DNA of 64,000 nt, taken from NCBI RefSeq assembly GCF_017814975.1, contig NZ_JAGIQA010000009.1, forward strand, positions 186,001 through 250,000, in the 5' to 3' direction. The position numbers and the translations under genes are program-made. This DNA comes from Cupriavidus consociatus. Its GTDB lineage: Bacteria > Pseudomonadota > Gammaproteobacteria > Burkholderiales > Burkholderiaceae. The notes under the pieces were generated by a model. That model saw nothing but the letters and a program-made list of their open reading frames with translations. It was not told where the DNA came from and did not search any database. Shown here piece after piece: positions 9,114 to 17,741 of this stretch. Position 1 is the first letter of the stretch. Each line of letters opens with the position of its first letter.

Positions 9114-9131
9114 CATGTTTACTTAAACATG
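9114..9131. promoter_or_regulatory. 18-bp palindrome upstream of the transposition operon
   Basis: CATGTTTA and TAAACATG form perfect 8-base arms around a 2-base centre (CT). The site lies in the intergenic leader about 470 bases before the first gene of the operon. It has the form of an operator for a dimeric repressor. No regulator gene lies next to it, so the binding protein is unknown. Confidence 0.4.
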
Positions 9132-9601
9132 CCGACGCGCTTCCAGGCCATCGCTGACTGCTAGGTGACACTGACAGTATCGGCGGTGACGTGGGACTCG
9201 TCAAGGCAGGGACGCCATTGCGCGTCTGAATTTTCCGAAAACCTTGATGATTGACATACCACCATGACGAATACCTCACGAATGAGCGTCCGGCGCGTCG
9301 TCGCGCTCACAAAAAGCGGGGGCGACTATCTCTCGCGCTGCCTTTCCCGTCTGACGGCAGTGGTGACCGATGCCAGACCTTACATCTTGCGCGTACCCGT
9401 TCTGGGTATCGCCCTCATCGCGCCGCAGTGTCGCCTTCCTGACTCCCGATCCTTCCACCCGCCTGCCTCGTAGCGGCTTGGCCGTGTCCATCCTGCAGTC
9501 CGTGCTCCTCCGGAGACGACGGGACTGCTTTCTTGGTTGCGACAAACCAGCCTCGCGTGCACCGTCATGCGAGATGCCGCACGCGAATACGGAGGTGCGC
9601 A

Positions 9602-10915
9602 ATGTCGATGCGAACTGCGGTCGTTTCAGACGGACCGCCAAGAAACGTCACGCCTGCCGGTGCCAGGTCCTTTTTATTGGATGACTTGCCGGCCCTCCCG
9701 GAGACGGCTTTGGCCATGGCCGAGCAACTCTATGCCTGCAGTGCCCGCGACACCCCGCAACGCCAGCGTTTGCGACCATGGGAATCGCTGGAGTCGAGGC
9801 TGCAGTCGATGTGCCTCTGCACGGAAGCCGAAGCCATGATTGCCTTGCACGTGCTCTCGGATATCCGGCAGCGAGCGGCCGAGCGCGGTAGCTCTGGCGC
9901 CGCTTGGGGCGCAGCCTATGCCCGTGCGATGCATCTTCTCCGAAGGCCTCCTACCAGCATGCCGAAGCCTGCCGCAGTCGAGCCGGACGAGTCCAGGCCG
10001 CTTGTCCAGCACTGGGGGGGCGGGGTCGTCCGTACGCACCTCGTCAGTGCACCCACAAGCATGGCAGTGGAGCGAACGTTCTATGCGTTACGTGACCTGA
10101 TCGGCGTGAGGCCGCCGCACACCCACATGCAAATATTCGACGAGAAGGGAAGGCTGGTCGGTAGCGATGGGTGTCGCATCGATCATGTGCCGCTCTTGAT
10201 CGCACCGATGTCCGACAGCCACTGGGCAAGGGAACTGCTGATGGCGCTGTTGCAGGCGCTGGAGAGCCAAGACCTTGGCGGCGAGTTGATTCGCGCAAAA
10301 TTCGTCGGGATCGAAACTTACTTATTGGGGCGGATGCACGCCGCCAATGTGGGTGCGCTGGTCTTTACCGGCTTCACTTCCCAGCACCTTGTGCCCGAGC
10401 TAGCGTCTTTTTGGCGGTTGCTGTCTCGCATCGCGCGGGAGGGCTTCATTGTCGTCCTATGCGCGACCGCTGCCGTGCGCGAGGCCTTGCCGCATCCAAC
10501 CTTTCGGGCGCTGTTTCCACCGGCTCAAGAGATTCTGGCGTACGACCCCGGCAACTACGCGGGGATTACGCAGGCCATGTGGGAACTCTTCGCACGGCGA
10601 GGGCCCATGCCTGCGGCCCTGTCGCAGATCCTGCCGGAAACCCATGGATTGCGAGACCTAGTGGTCAGCTCCTGGGTGCTATACAACCGCCTCGTGAATC
10701 AACACGGCATGGACCCGTCGGCCGCCGCGGAGGGCTTGGTGGACAAGGCCTGTATTGGGCGTCTCGCCATTGCGCGGGACCTGTATGGGCGAGTGTTGGG
10801 CGCCGAGCCCATCTCCAAAAGTGACTATGCCAAGTACCAGGACTATTTGCCTTGGGAGACGGATGTCGACGATGACGCCTCATCGTCCGCGCAAGCAGGG
10901 GGGAAATCGCCATGA
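9602..10915 (+). CDS. TnsC/TniB-like transposition protein lacking visible Walker motifs
   Basis: This 437-residue protein is first in the overlapping operon. The start at 9602 is preceded by GGAGGT. Its middle aligns by eye with TnsC/TniB AAA+ regulators: HVPLLIAPMSDSHWARELLM matches the segment after the P-loop, VGALVFTGFTSQHL (250-263) sits where VxxLVIDExQ is expected, FIVVLCATAAV (282-292) resembles the sensor strand, and NYAGITQAMWELFARRGPMP resembles the lid region. No GxxxxGK(S/T) occurs where the P-loop should be (about 170-190), and the Walker B Asp-Glu is replaced. If the assignment holds, it is a pseudo-ATPase or uses an unusual site. The alternative is an unrelated target-binding protein. 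Gene order supports the TnsC role. Confidence 0.55.
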   Translation: MSMRTAVVSDGPPRNVTPAGARSFLLDDLPALPETALAMAEQLYACSARDTPQRQRLRPWESLESRLQSMCLCTEAEAMIALHVLSDIRQRAAERGSSGAAWGAAYARAMHLLRRPPTSMPKPAAVEPDESRPLVQHWGGGVVRTHLVSAPTSMAVERTFYALRDLIGVRPPHTHMQIFDEKGRLVGSDGCRIDHVPLLIAPMSDSHWARELLMALLQALESQDLGGELIRAKFVGIETYLLGRMHAANVGALVFTGFTSQHLVPELASFWRLLSRIAREGFIVVLCATAAVREALPHPTFRALFPPAQEILAYDPGNYAGITQAMWELFARRGPMPAALSQILPETHGLRDLVVSSWVLYNRLVNQHGMDPSAAAEGLVDKACIGRLAIARDLYGRVLGAEPISKSDYAKYQDYLPWETDVDDDASSSAQAGGKSP

Positions 10916-12471
10916 TGCCGCGTGTACCGGTTCTGTTGCCCCGACCGCCGAGGGAAGCCGCGAGCAGCATCGCCCGCGGACTGTTCATGGATTGCGACAC
11001 CATCCTTGCGGCGAGAGATCGCTTTACCCCCGGTCGTGCATTTGGCACCGTGCCCCGCATGCCCCTGACCCAGTTAGCGTTCCTCACCAGTGGGCTGTAC
11101 GGCGATGCCGAGCGGTTGTTGAAGGAGCATTCGGCATATCCGTTGCTGGCGCTTGGCCTGCTGCCAGAGATGGCGACCACGCTGGGGCAGCGCCTGTTGC
11201 ATGGCAGCGGCCGCTCGGTACAACCCACCCTGCGGGTATGGGCTGGCATGCGAGTGGGCGGCATCCGCGTGTGTCCCGAATGCGAAGCCAGCGCGTGGGA
11301 GCGATTCGGCGTCAGTGCGTTCTTTTGGCCACATCTTGTTCCGTTCGTGCAAGCATGTCCCTGGCACGGCTGCACGTTAGTCGAGCGTTGTCCGTATCCG
11401 ACCCCCGACGTCAAGCGCGCCCCAGCGCTTCCCGCGACGGCCGACCTCATTGCCTATAGCCAGGCCATCCTGGCGATCGCTGGTCTGGGCGATCGACATG
11501 TGGTGGCTAGCCATTTCGCAGAAGGACTGGCGACAGCGGGCTTCTGCTCCGGGACAGGCCGTGCGCGCACGCGTGCGTTTTCGGAGGCGTTCGACCACTT
11601 TTGTGGCGACTTGGACGTCGCGCCATCACTGCGCAAGCTCGCAGCGTTGCCAGGGCGTGGCGCAAAGTTGCTGGCTTGGGTGGCGGGTCGCGCGACGCTG
11701 CATCCGATCTATCTCGCGTTGCTGTGGATGTTTCTCGAGGATGGCGGAATCGGGAAAGCTCGACCAGTGAAGCCTGCCGCGGTGCCGCGCCCGACCCAAA
11801 AGCCGAGGGCTTTACCACAGCGGGCATGGCGTGCTGGCCGGATACGTCCGCTGCCAGTTGACGGCCGTCGTCGATACTCACGCCAAGATCTGCCTGACCT
11901 GATTGCGCGGCAGTGCACCCCGCCTCAGATCGCTCGCCTGTGCCGATTGTCGCTGGACACCGTCTATCGCGTGATCCGGCAGCGGGGCCTGCGCCCCGCG
12001 CTCACGACGTCGCAGCGGGAGCGAATCCGCTTGGAAGCTCGCCAACGATGGCTGGCAAGAATGCGGGCCGCACCGCAGGCCTCGGCCAACCGGATCGCCA
12101 GCCGAGAGCCGCGGCTATTCCGTTGGCTGAGCCGCCACGATGCTGTGTGGCTGCATGACCATTGGCCACAGGTGATAGGCCCGACATCGCTGGCACGACG
12201 CGACGCCCATGGCGTCAGTGGTCAAGATGCGTCGCTTGCGGCAAAGATCCGACGGGCAGCAGCCTGGCTCACGCAAGAGTACCCCCAACGGCGACCCTCG
12301 CTCGCCGCGCTGCGGCGCCAGCTTGGCATGTCAGAGTATGCACTGCGCAAGGCATCCAACGCCGCGCGCGTGCAACAAGCAGTTGATCAGTACTTGCGCA
12401 TCGGACCGGTCAAGGATGCCATGCCGACGCGCACTTGCAGGAACGCCACCGCCAGGAGGACCCAGGCATGA
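10912..12471 (+). CDS. TniQ/TnsD-like target-selection protein
   Basis: This 519-residue protein overlaps the preceding stop codon by four bases (ATGA). Its first ~160 residues have TniQ features, with a zinc-binding pair CPEC (121-124) and CPWHGC (149-154) separated by a helical stretch. The C-terminal half is basic and contains helix-turn-helix-like segments (IARLCRLSLDTVYRVIRQRG; LAALRRQLGMSEYALRKASN), typical of the longer TnsD branch that recognises a specific attachment site. In Tn7-like elements such proteins bring the TnsC/TnsB machinery to the target. The target here is not known. A second TniQ gene follows at once. Confidence 0.72.
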   Translation: MMPRVPVLLPRPPREAASSIARGLFMDCDTILAARDRFTPGRAFGTVPRMPLTQLAFLTSGLYGDAERLLKEHSAYPLLALGLLPEMATTLGQRLLHGSGRSVQPTLRVWAGMRVGGIRVCPECEASAWERFGVSAFFWPHLVPFVQACPWHGCTLVERCPYPTPDVKRAPALPATADLIAYSQAILAIAGLGDRHVVASHFAEGLATAGFCSGTGRARTRAFSEAFDHFCGDLDVAPSLRKLAALPGRGAKLLAWVAGRATLHPIYLALLWMFLEDGGIGKARPVKPAAVPRPTQKPRALPQRAWRAGRIRPLPVDGRRRYSRQDLPDLIARQCTPPQIARLCRLSLDTVYRVIRQRGLRPALTTSQRERIRLEARQRWLARMRAAPQASANRIASREPRLFRWLSRHDAVWLHDHWPQVIGPTSLARRDAHGVSGQDASLAAKIRRAAAWLTQEYPQRRPSLAALRRQLGMSEYALRKASNAARVQQAVDQYLRIGPVKDAMPTRTCRNATARRTQA

Positions 12472-14021
12472 AAATAAAATCTATGATGGGCGCACCGATC
12501 GTGATTGGCAATGCGATCGCATTGCAGCCCAACGAACTGATCTCTGCCTTTGTCGAGCGAATCTATCGCGGTGCCACTGTCACTTCGAACAAAGCGATCA
12601 CCGATATACGTAAATCGGTTGTGAATGCTTCGGTTGGAATGGTCGCGGGCTTAGGACGCATTTTGCCGGCGTTTGGCGAGTTGTGCCCCGATCCAGTCTC
12701 GGTAAGTTTAGGGCATACCCATCTGCGACTCCTTACGCCGTTCCTTGGCATTGGGGAGGCGAAGTTACTCACCGAAAATGCGATCACTGGACTGATTTCG
12801 ACGATCGGTGAGCCCCGGAAATTCCAAAGCTATCGGGCGAGCCGTAACGCTGCACTGGGCGCTTGTCCGGAATGCATCCGGGAGCAAGAGGCGACACGCG
12901 GCTTCGCCACGTGGGATACGCCGCCTAGCGTTAGAGGCTACAACTGGTGTGCTCGACATGCAGCAGTAGTCGTCCACCAATGCGGGGCGTGTGGTTTAGC
13001 CTACAACTATCTTGACTTCGGCTGGACGCCGGCTCTGCGCTGCAAGTGCGGAAAGTTCATGGGTCGGCGGCCGCCATCGCGGCCCTGTGACTTTGCTCAG
13101 GGTATCGCGTACGACATCGAGCAAGTGCTGGCTGGCAAACTGGACGGAATCTACGGGGAGGAGGTTCGTGCTGTCATGAGAGAAGGCGGTGAGCGGCTCC
13201 GCGTGTTTTCCGGCAGTCCTGATGAACGAACTGTCGAACTGTTGGAGGAAAACGGTGCGCGCGAGTTCTTTGAACAAAACTATCGTGTCGTGCATCGGTA
13301 CGAGAAACTCAAGCTTGTCATGATCGGGAACCGCTTTAGCGGGCTCCCCGTGGTCAATCTCATCGCAAGTCGCTTATTGTATGGTTCGATTGACACTCTG
13401 CTCTCGACCATCCTGGTCAAGCGTGCCATCGCCAATGTGGCCAAGAGCCCGATGCCGGGTTTTGCCACCGAATATTCCGAAGGACAACGTTCCGCTGCAA
13501 GACTGTTGATTGCCGAAACGGTGGTCGCACATCCGGACCTGCCGCGCCGATTTCTGTATGAGAATGCCATTGCCCCGATTACGGGAATCATCTCCATGGA
13601 CGCGGAATGGGTCAACGCGCTGGCGATGCAGCACCACGCCAGTAGGAAGGCGCTTCGTCAACGGCGGACGGATGCCGATTTGGCTCGACGCATCGAGGCG
13701 CGTGCGATCGCTTACCAGCAAAATGCTCATGCACCTCGCATCACGATAAAGTTGCTGATAAAAGGTATCTTAAATGTATCTTCCATCAACGATTACCCTG
13801 CTTGTCGCACAGTCGTCGATCGTTATCGGGAGGTGGAGGGGGAATGCGACCTACGTCGATGGCGTCTGTTAGCAAGGGAGTTTCCACAATGTGTGGACCC
13901 ACATATGGCGACGGTACTCGCCCGTGCGCAGGACTTCTCTATATCGACGATAGGCAAGTACTACAGGCGCCTGGTGCAGCGAGTGGAGCGACTAGTCGGA
14001 GAAAAATATGATCGCACATGA
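12468..14021 (+). CDS. second TniQ-family protein
   Basis: This 517-residue protein starts at an ATG at 12468 with AGGAGG upstream, and overlaps the preceding stop codon by four bases. It has the TniQ double zinc-finger pattern: CPEC (133-136), CARH (161-164), CGAC (172-175) and CKCG (192-195). An N-terminal segment (NELISAFVERIYRG) resembles the opening helix of TniQ proteins. The remainder is helical and basic. Two TniQ/TnsD paralogues in one operon usually mean two target pathways, or one DNA-binding and one adaptor subunit. Codon use is less GC-rich than in the flanking chromosome (many A/T third positions), consistent with acquired DNA. Confidence 0.75.
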   Translation: MKIKSMMGAPIVIGNAIALQPNELISAFVERIYRGATVTSNKAITDIRKSVVNASVGMVAGLGRILPAFGELCPDPVSVSLGHTHLRLLTPFLGIGEAKLLTENAITGLISTIGEPRKFQSYRASRNAALGACPECIREQEATRGFATWDTPPSVRGYNWCARHAAVVVHQCGACGLAYNYLDFGWTPALRCKCGKFMGRRPPSRPCDFAQGIAYDIEQVLAGKLDGIYGEEVRAVMREGGERLRVFSGSPDERTVELLEENGAREFFEQNYRVVHRYEKLKLVMIGNRFSGLPVVNLIASRLLYGSIDTLLSTILVKRAIANVAKSPMPGFATEYSEGQRSAARLLIAETVVAHPDLPRRFLYENAIAPITGIISMDAEWVNALAMQHHASRKALRQRRTDADLARRIEARAIAYQQNAHAPRITIKLLIKGILNVSSINDYPACRTVVDRYREVEGECDLRRWRLLAREFPQCVDPHMATVLARAQDFSISTIGKYYRRLVQRVERLVGEKYDRT

Positions 14022-14829
14022 CGCCATCAGGCTCTGCACCTTCGGGCGACATTGCGTGGCCGACTCTCGATTGATCTTGTCCGAGCGGGATCGTTTGCAC
14101 GTGTTGACGGGACGGCGGCACGACAACCAACTCTTCGCCAAACGCAAGCCTTACTCATTATCCTCCGTCACCGCAAACGTGCGGGGCGGACGGCCTCTCT
14201 TAGAACAGTCGCAGAGTGAGCGTATCGCCGATGCGTTGCTCTGTGCGTCGCCTTACGTGATCGATATTCGCTGTCACTATCCTGTTTGTGTGGCGACCAA
14301 GAGCGCACCGCAGATCATCGATCGCATGGTCGTCGTAGAGCTTCTAGAGCGGCGTGGCGTACCGCATTTGCACGCCTTGTTCATGGATGCCGAACGCCAT
14401 CGAAAAGCCCGACCGATGCTCGCGGCCCTTCACGTGACGTCCGAGTTGTTCGATAGGTTTGCCTTCACGGCGGTGCAGATTCAAAACGCCTACTTTTGCA
14501 ACGGCCTTGTCCAACGCCACGACATCCGTGCCCTGAGAAACGAAGCGTGGCAGTTTGCCGGGATGCTTCTGGAAAGTGAAAGTCGGCGTCGAGTACGGCC
14601 AAGCGCGCGCTGCGCTCGGCGCTATAAGCCGTGCGATCTGGATGGCTTGATGCTGCGACTCGGGCGGCGATTGCGGCTCGGTACGACAGATTGGGAAGCC
14701 CGCGACGCTGCCTACACGAGACTCGGCGCCGCACTGGTACTGGGATACTTGGAACTGGACGACGGCTACGCGCTGGAGGTGAGTCAACCGCTGCGTGTGA
14801 GACTAAGGGGGCGGCGTGAGGATCGCTGA
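14008..14829 (+). CDS. TnsA-like protein, divergent
   Basis: This protein has 273 residues and overlaps the upstream gene by 14 bases and the downstream transposase gene by 14. By position and length it matches TnsA, the endonuclease that cuts the 5' transposon ends with TnsB. A TnsA-like order can be drawn: an acidic helix (SQSERIADALL), a strand YVIDIRCHYP where TnsA has its xxxQP strand, then IIDRMVVVEL and ALFMDAERHR where the catalytic Asp and the Q/E-x-K are expected. The second motif does not keep a clean E-x-K, so activity is doubtful. The C-terminal third could be a winged helix. The assignment depends heavily on context. Confidence 0.45.
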   Translation: MIAHDAIRLCTFGRHCVADSRLILSERDRLHVLTGRRHDNQLFAKRKPYSLSSVTANVRGGRPLLEQSQSERIADALLCASPYVIDIRCHYPVCVATKSAPQIIDRMVVVELLERRGVPHLHALFMDAERHRKARPMLAALHVTSELFDRFAFTAVQIQNAYFCNGLVQRHDIRALRNEAWQFAGMLLESESRRRVRPSARCARRYKPCDLDGLMLRLGRRLRLGTTDWEARDAAYTRLGAALVLGYLELDDGYALEVSQPLRVRLRGRREDR

Positions 14830-17191
14830 ATTGTCGTTGTTCCAATGCGTAGAGGTGCGGCGAGCCGGTTGCGTTACAACGTATCGCGTCGTGGCCTACC
14901 AAGAGCGGACCGACCGCTATGCGCTCTACGACATGAGTCAGAATCGTCGCGCGAGACGTCAGAAGCTGCAGGCAGTGCCGGCCTGTGCTCTGATTTCAAG
15001 TGACTCAGTCAAATATCTCGTGCACGACCCCGTGCGGACGAAATTCCCCCCGGAGGCTTCGCTTCTCGCGAAATACGCCGCGCTGCGCGATACGCATTGG
15101 GCAATGGTTCAACGCCTGTTTGGTCAGGTGGGTGAACGGGATTCAGCGGTGGAGTTGCCTGATGGTCACGCTCACGAAGATATTTTTTTTGATCGAGCTT
15201 GGTTCAAGCGCCGCGTTCAAGAGGAAGCGAGACGGTTGGATGTGGAGACGGGGCAGCTGTACCGACTGTTCTGGCGGTGCGTGCGCCATGGCGGTGATCG
15301 TCGCGCCATGACGCCCAGCTACCATGAGTGCGGCGCAAAGGGAAAGCCGAAGTCGCTGCTACAACATGCGGAAAAACCGGGAAGAAAGGCCGCAGGGTAC
15401 TTTCTTGATCCCGATCATTACCGCCCCGAAAATCGGATGACTGCATTCTGGCGGGGGCGCATTGTTGCGCTGATCGTTTCGATCGCTGCTCGGTCGCCGG
15501 AGTCCGCGCGGGCACGGTTCTCGATCTTGCGAGAACTGGTCCGCGAATTCAACGCCGACTATGTTGCGGTGCCCGGTAGCATGCGAGAAGTGACCCGCGC
15601 TCAAATCGGGGCACGGCGTATCCCGGAGCCGCACACGATAGCCCGCCACATGCGGGCCATTCTCACCGAGCTGTGGCCGGAGCTGGGAGGCTTGCTGCCT
15701 GAGTGGCGTCCCCCGCCCACGGGACGCGCCACCGACATCGGGCATCCGCTCGAAGTCATAGCGGACCTCGATGGGACCTTGTTCCCGTACGTCGAAATTG
15801 TGGTGCCGAACTCGAATCGCACCGCATTCTTCTCCATCGGCTCGCCCCGACTCATCCTCGCTATTGTCAGAGGCAGTGACTATCCACTTGGCTGGTATGT
15901 AGCGATCGGCCCCGAGAATCGCATGGCCTACACCTATTGTCTGGTTTGCATGTTCTGTGACAAGTCGCAACGATTCGCGCAACTTGGGTTCACGACTGCT
16001 CCGCAATGGCTCAGGAGTGGCAACGTCGACCGCGCAGTGGTGGACTGGGGACCGGGAGCGGCGAAGGAGCAGCAAGTCTGGACACTGGAATCCCTGCATG
16101 TGAACCTAACCAAGACGCCGGCCTACTACGCGCCGGGCAAGGGCGGTGTCGAGGGCGCGAATGCGCGGGTGAAGGATGGCTTCATTGGCAAGCTGGCACT
16201 GACCAAAGAACTCGAGAGGTGTGTGAAGCCGGTAATAGAGCGACGGGCGGCGGCCGGTCCGAAGTATTCCAACGTGAAGCGGAGAGGCAGGGGCCGTCCG
16301 GCCAAGGCAGTGATCTACATGGAATTGCGAGATTTTGAACGGCTCGTGGTCGAAGTGCTGAACGACTTGGCTGGCGCCAAACGAACGGCTCCGCGAGCCG
16401 AGACGCTCGATCGCTTTGTGGCAGGAGAGCTGCCGTCACGCTATGAGGCATTTTGCGACCAGCAGGAGCGCCGACGGGGCGATCAGAACTATGCGCATAC
16501 CGAAGATGAGATTCGCGACGCGATTTTTAAGCGGAGGCTAAAAAGTAAGCGGTTGCGTGGCGGTCGATTCTGCCTGGCGCGCCAAATGGAGTACGGCGTC
16601 GACCCTCACGATCCGGTCCTTACGCCACCTTTACGAGCGCTGCACGACTATGAGTGCAGGATGGGAGGAATGGGCCAACCTGTGTATGTGGAAGTCTGTG
16701 CCGACTGTTGGGGCAACGCGGCCTTATGGCGCCATCCTGACGATGGTCGATGGCTGAGAATTCCCCCGACTTCGGAGTCGATCCATCGTTGTGGCAAGGA
16801 CACCGACCTTGTCGAGATCGAACAGCAACGACTTGAGTGGCTGGATCGTGCACATAAGAATAACGTCAAGGATGCGAAGCACAAGCGAAAGCCGACCGGT
16901 GCTCAAGGGCACGATGCCGCTAAGGAGATTGCCAAAATCCAGAAGAGCGCTGGCCTTATTGCGAGTCGCTCACGCCAAGATGCCGGCGCGCGACGCCAGG
17001 CCATTGCCGCGCAGAAGTCGCGTGAAGCTTTGGTGGACGCGAAGGCGGCCGGTGTTGAGCCACAAACAGCGCCTCCCAAATCATCGCTTCCAGCGGGCTT
17101 TCGACCTCAGCATGGTCTGTTTGGTGGTGTGGGTACAGTAGTGGATCTGGAGGCCTTACGGGCAGCAAAGCGCCAGGCATCGAATAAATAG
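14816..17191 (+). CDS. TnsB-like DD35E transposase
   Basis: This 791-residue protein starts at a GTG just after an AAGGGGG site and overlaps the TnsA-like gene. It is an rve-fold transposase of the TnsB/TniA/MuA group. The catalytic candidates are Asp in ADLDGT (317 or 319), Asp410 in VVDWGPG and Glu446 in GGVEGANARVK, with 35 residues between the last two, which is the classical D35E spacing. Conserved context such as TPAYYAPGKGG before the Glu agrees with this group. An N-terminal DNA-binding region (1-300) and a C-terminal Lys-rich helical tail (about 670-770), a possible contact for the TnsC-like protein, flank the catalytic core. It is last in the five-gene operon. Confidence 0.85.
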   Translation: MRIAELSLFQCVEVRRAGCVTTYRVVAYQERTDRYALYDMSQNRRARRQKLQAVPACALISSDSVKYLVHDPVRTKFPPEASLLAKYAALRDTHWAMVQRLFGQVGERDSAVELPDGHAHEDIFFDRAWFKRRVQEEARRLDVETGQLYRLFWRCVRHGGDRRAMTPSYHECGAKGKPKSLLQHAEKPGRKAAGYFLDPDHYRPENRMTAFWRGRIVALIVSIAARSPESARARFSILRELVREFNADYVAVPGSMREVTRAQIGARRIPEPHTIARHMRAILTELWPELGGLLPEWRPPPTGRATDIGHPLEVIADLDGTLFPYVEIVVPNSNRTAFFSIGSPRLILAIVRGSDYPLGWYVAIGPENRMAYTYCLVCMFCDKSQRFAQLGFTTAPQWLRSGNVDRAVVDWGPGAAKEQQVWTLESLHVNLTKTPAYYAPGKGGVEGANARVKDGFIGKLALTKELERCVKPVIERRAAAGPKYSNVKRRGRGRPAKAVIYMELRDFERLVVEVLNDLAGAKRTAPRAETLDRFVAGELPSRYEAFCDQQERRRGDQNYAHTEDEIRDAIFKRRLKSKRLRGGRFCLARQMEYGVDPHDPVLTPPLRALHDYECRMGGMGQPVYVEVCADCWGNAALWRHPDDGRWLRIPPTSESIHRCGKDTDLVEIEQQRLEWLDRAHKNNVKDAKHKRKPTGAQGHDAAKEIAKIQKSAGLIASRSRQDAGARRQAIAAQKSREALVDAKAAGVEPQTAPPKSSLPAGFRPQHGLFGGVGTVVDLEALRAAKRQASNK

Positions 17192-17741
17192 CGTTCTTCT
17201 GCCGGAATACGGGTTCTACAGGGCGCGGAGTCATGTACAGCCCGCCCGGCTCCGAGCGGACGACGGACAGCCCAGATAGGAAGGCAGGCGGCGTGAAGGT
17301 TTCAGCGGGCGTTCGCATTCCGATAAGTAGATCGTCTACCTGCAGTGATTCAATTGTGGTCGGTCAATTATCCTTTTCCTGAACCGAATTCCAACGGATG
17401 CTTGAGTGATTATCCGTTGAGAGGTGGCGCATCTTCGGCTACGAAGTTTGCGCGCCGATGCGTTCCTCGAAGTGTGGTGAGAGCAGCCAGTTCTTGGTGG
17501 GCAACGACGACGGCGACCTTGTATTGGGTCCGCGAGCGTTGCTGTCGACACGGAGCTGCCCGTACCCTGAGGCAACTGACCGAAAGCAGACGTTCGCCGG
17601 ATAACATGCACAGGTTTATCATGAGGTTCTAAGAAAACTCTCTCTGGCAGAGTTCCCCTACGCTTCCGAGGGGCTGGTCGGGGCCGTCCCCAGATCCCAG
17701 ACCGACGAAAACGAAGAAGAGTTCCACTGAACCGCCCCACG
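17192..17741. other. 550-bp spacer between transposase and NTPase genes
   Basis: No supported gene lies here. It probably carries the end of the transposition operon and the promoter of the NTPase-nuclease pair. A small hairpin (CCCCT/AGGGG around 17654-17672) lies about 70 bases before the NTPase start. I found no second copy of the ACAGCTTTACGTT repeats seen at 6534-6650, so there is no evidence that the element ends here. Confidence 0.45.

Larger units (their letters stand above)
8842..9601. other. intergenic stretch with terminator and palindrome, no supported gene
   Basis: This AT-richer gap separates the recombinase from the transposition operon. It contains a second terminator (8992-9019) and an 18-bp palindrome (9114-9131), both listed separately. 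Short frames (for example from 9264) overlap the expected promoter/leader region of the operon and look non-coding. Confidence 0.5.
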
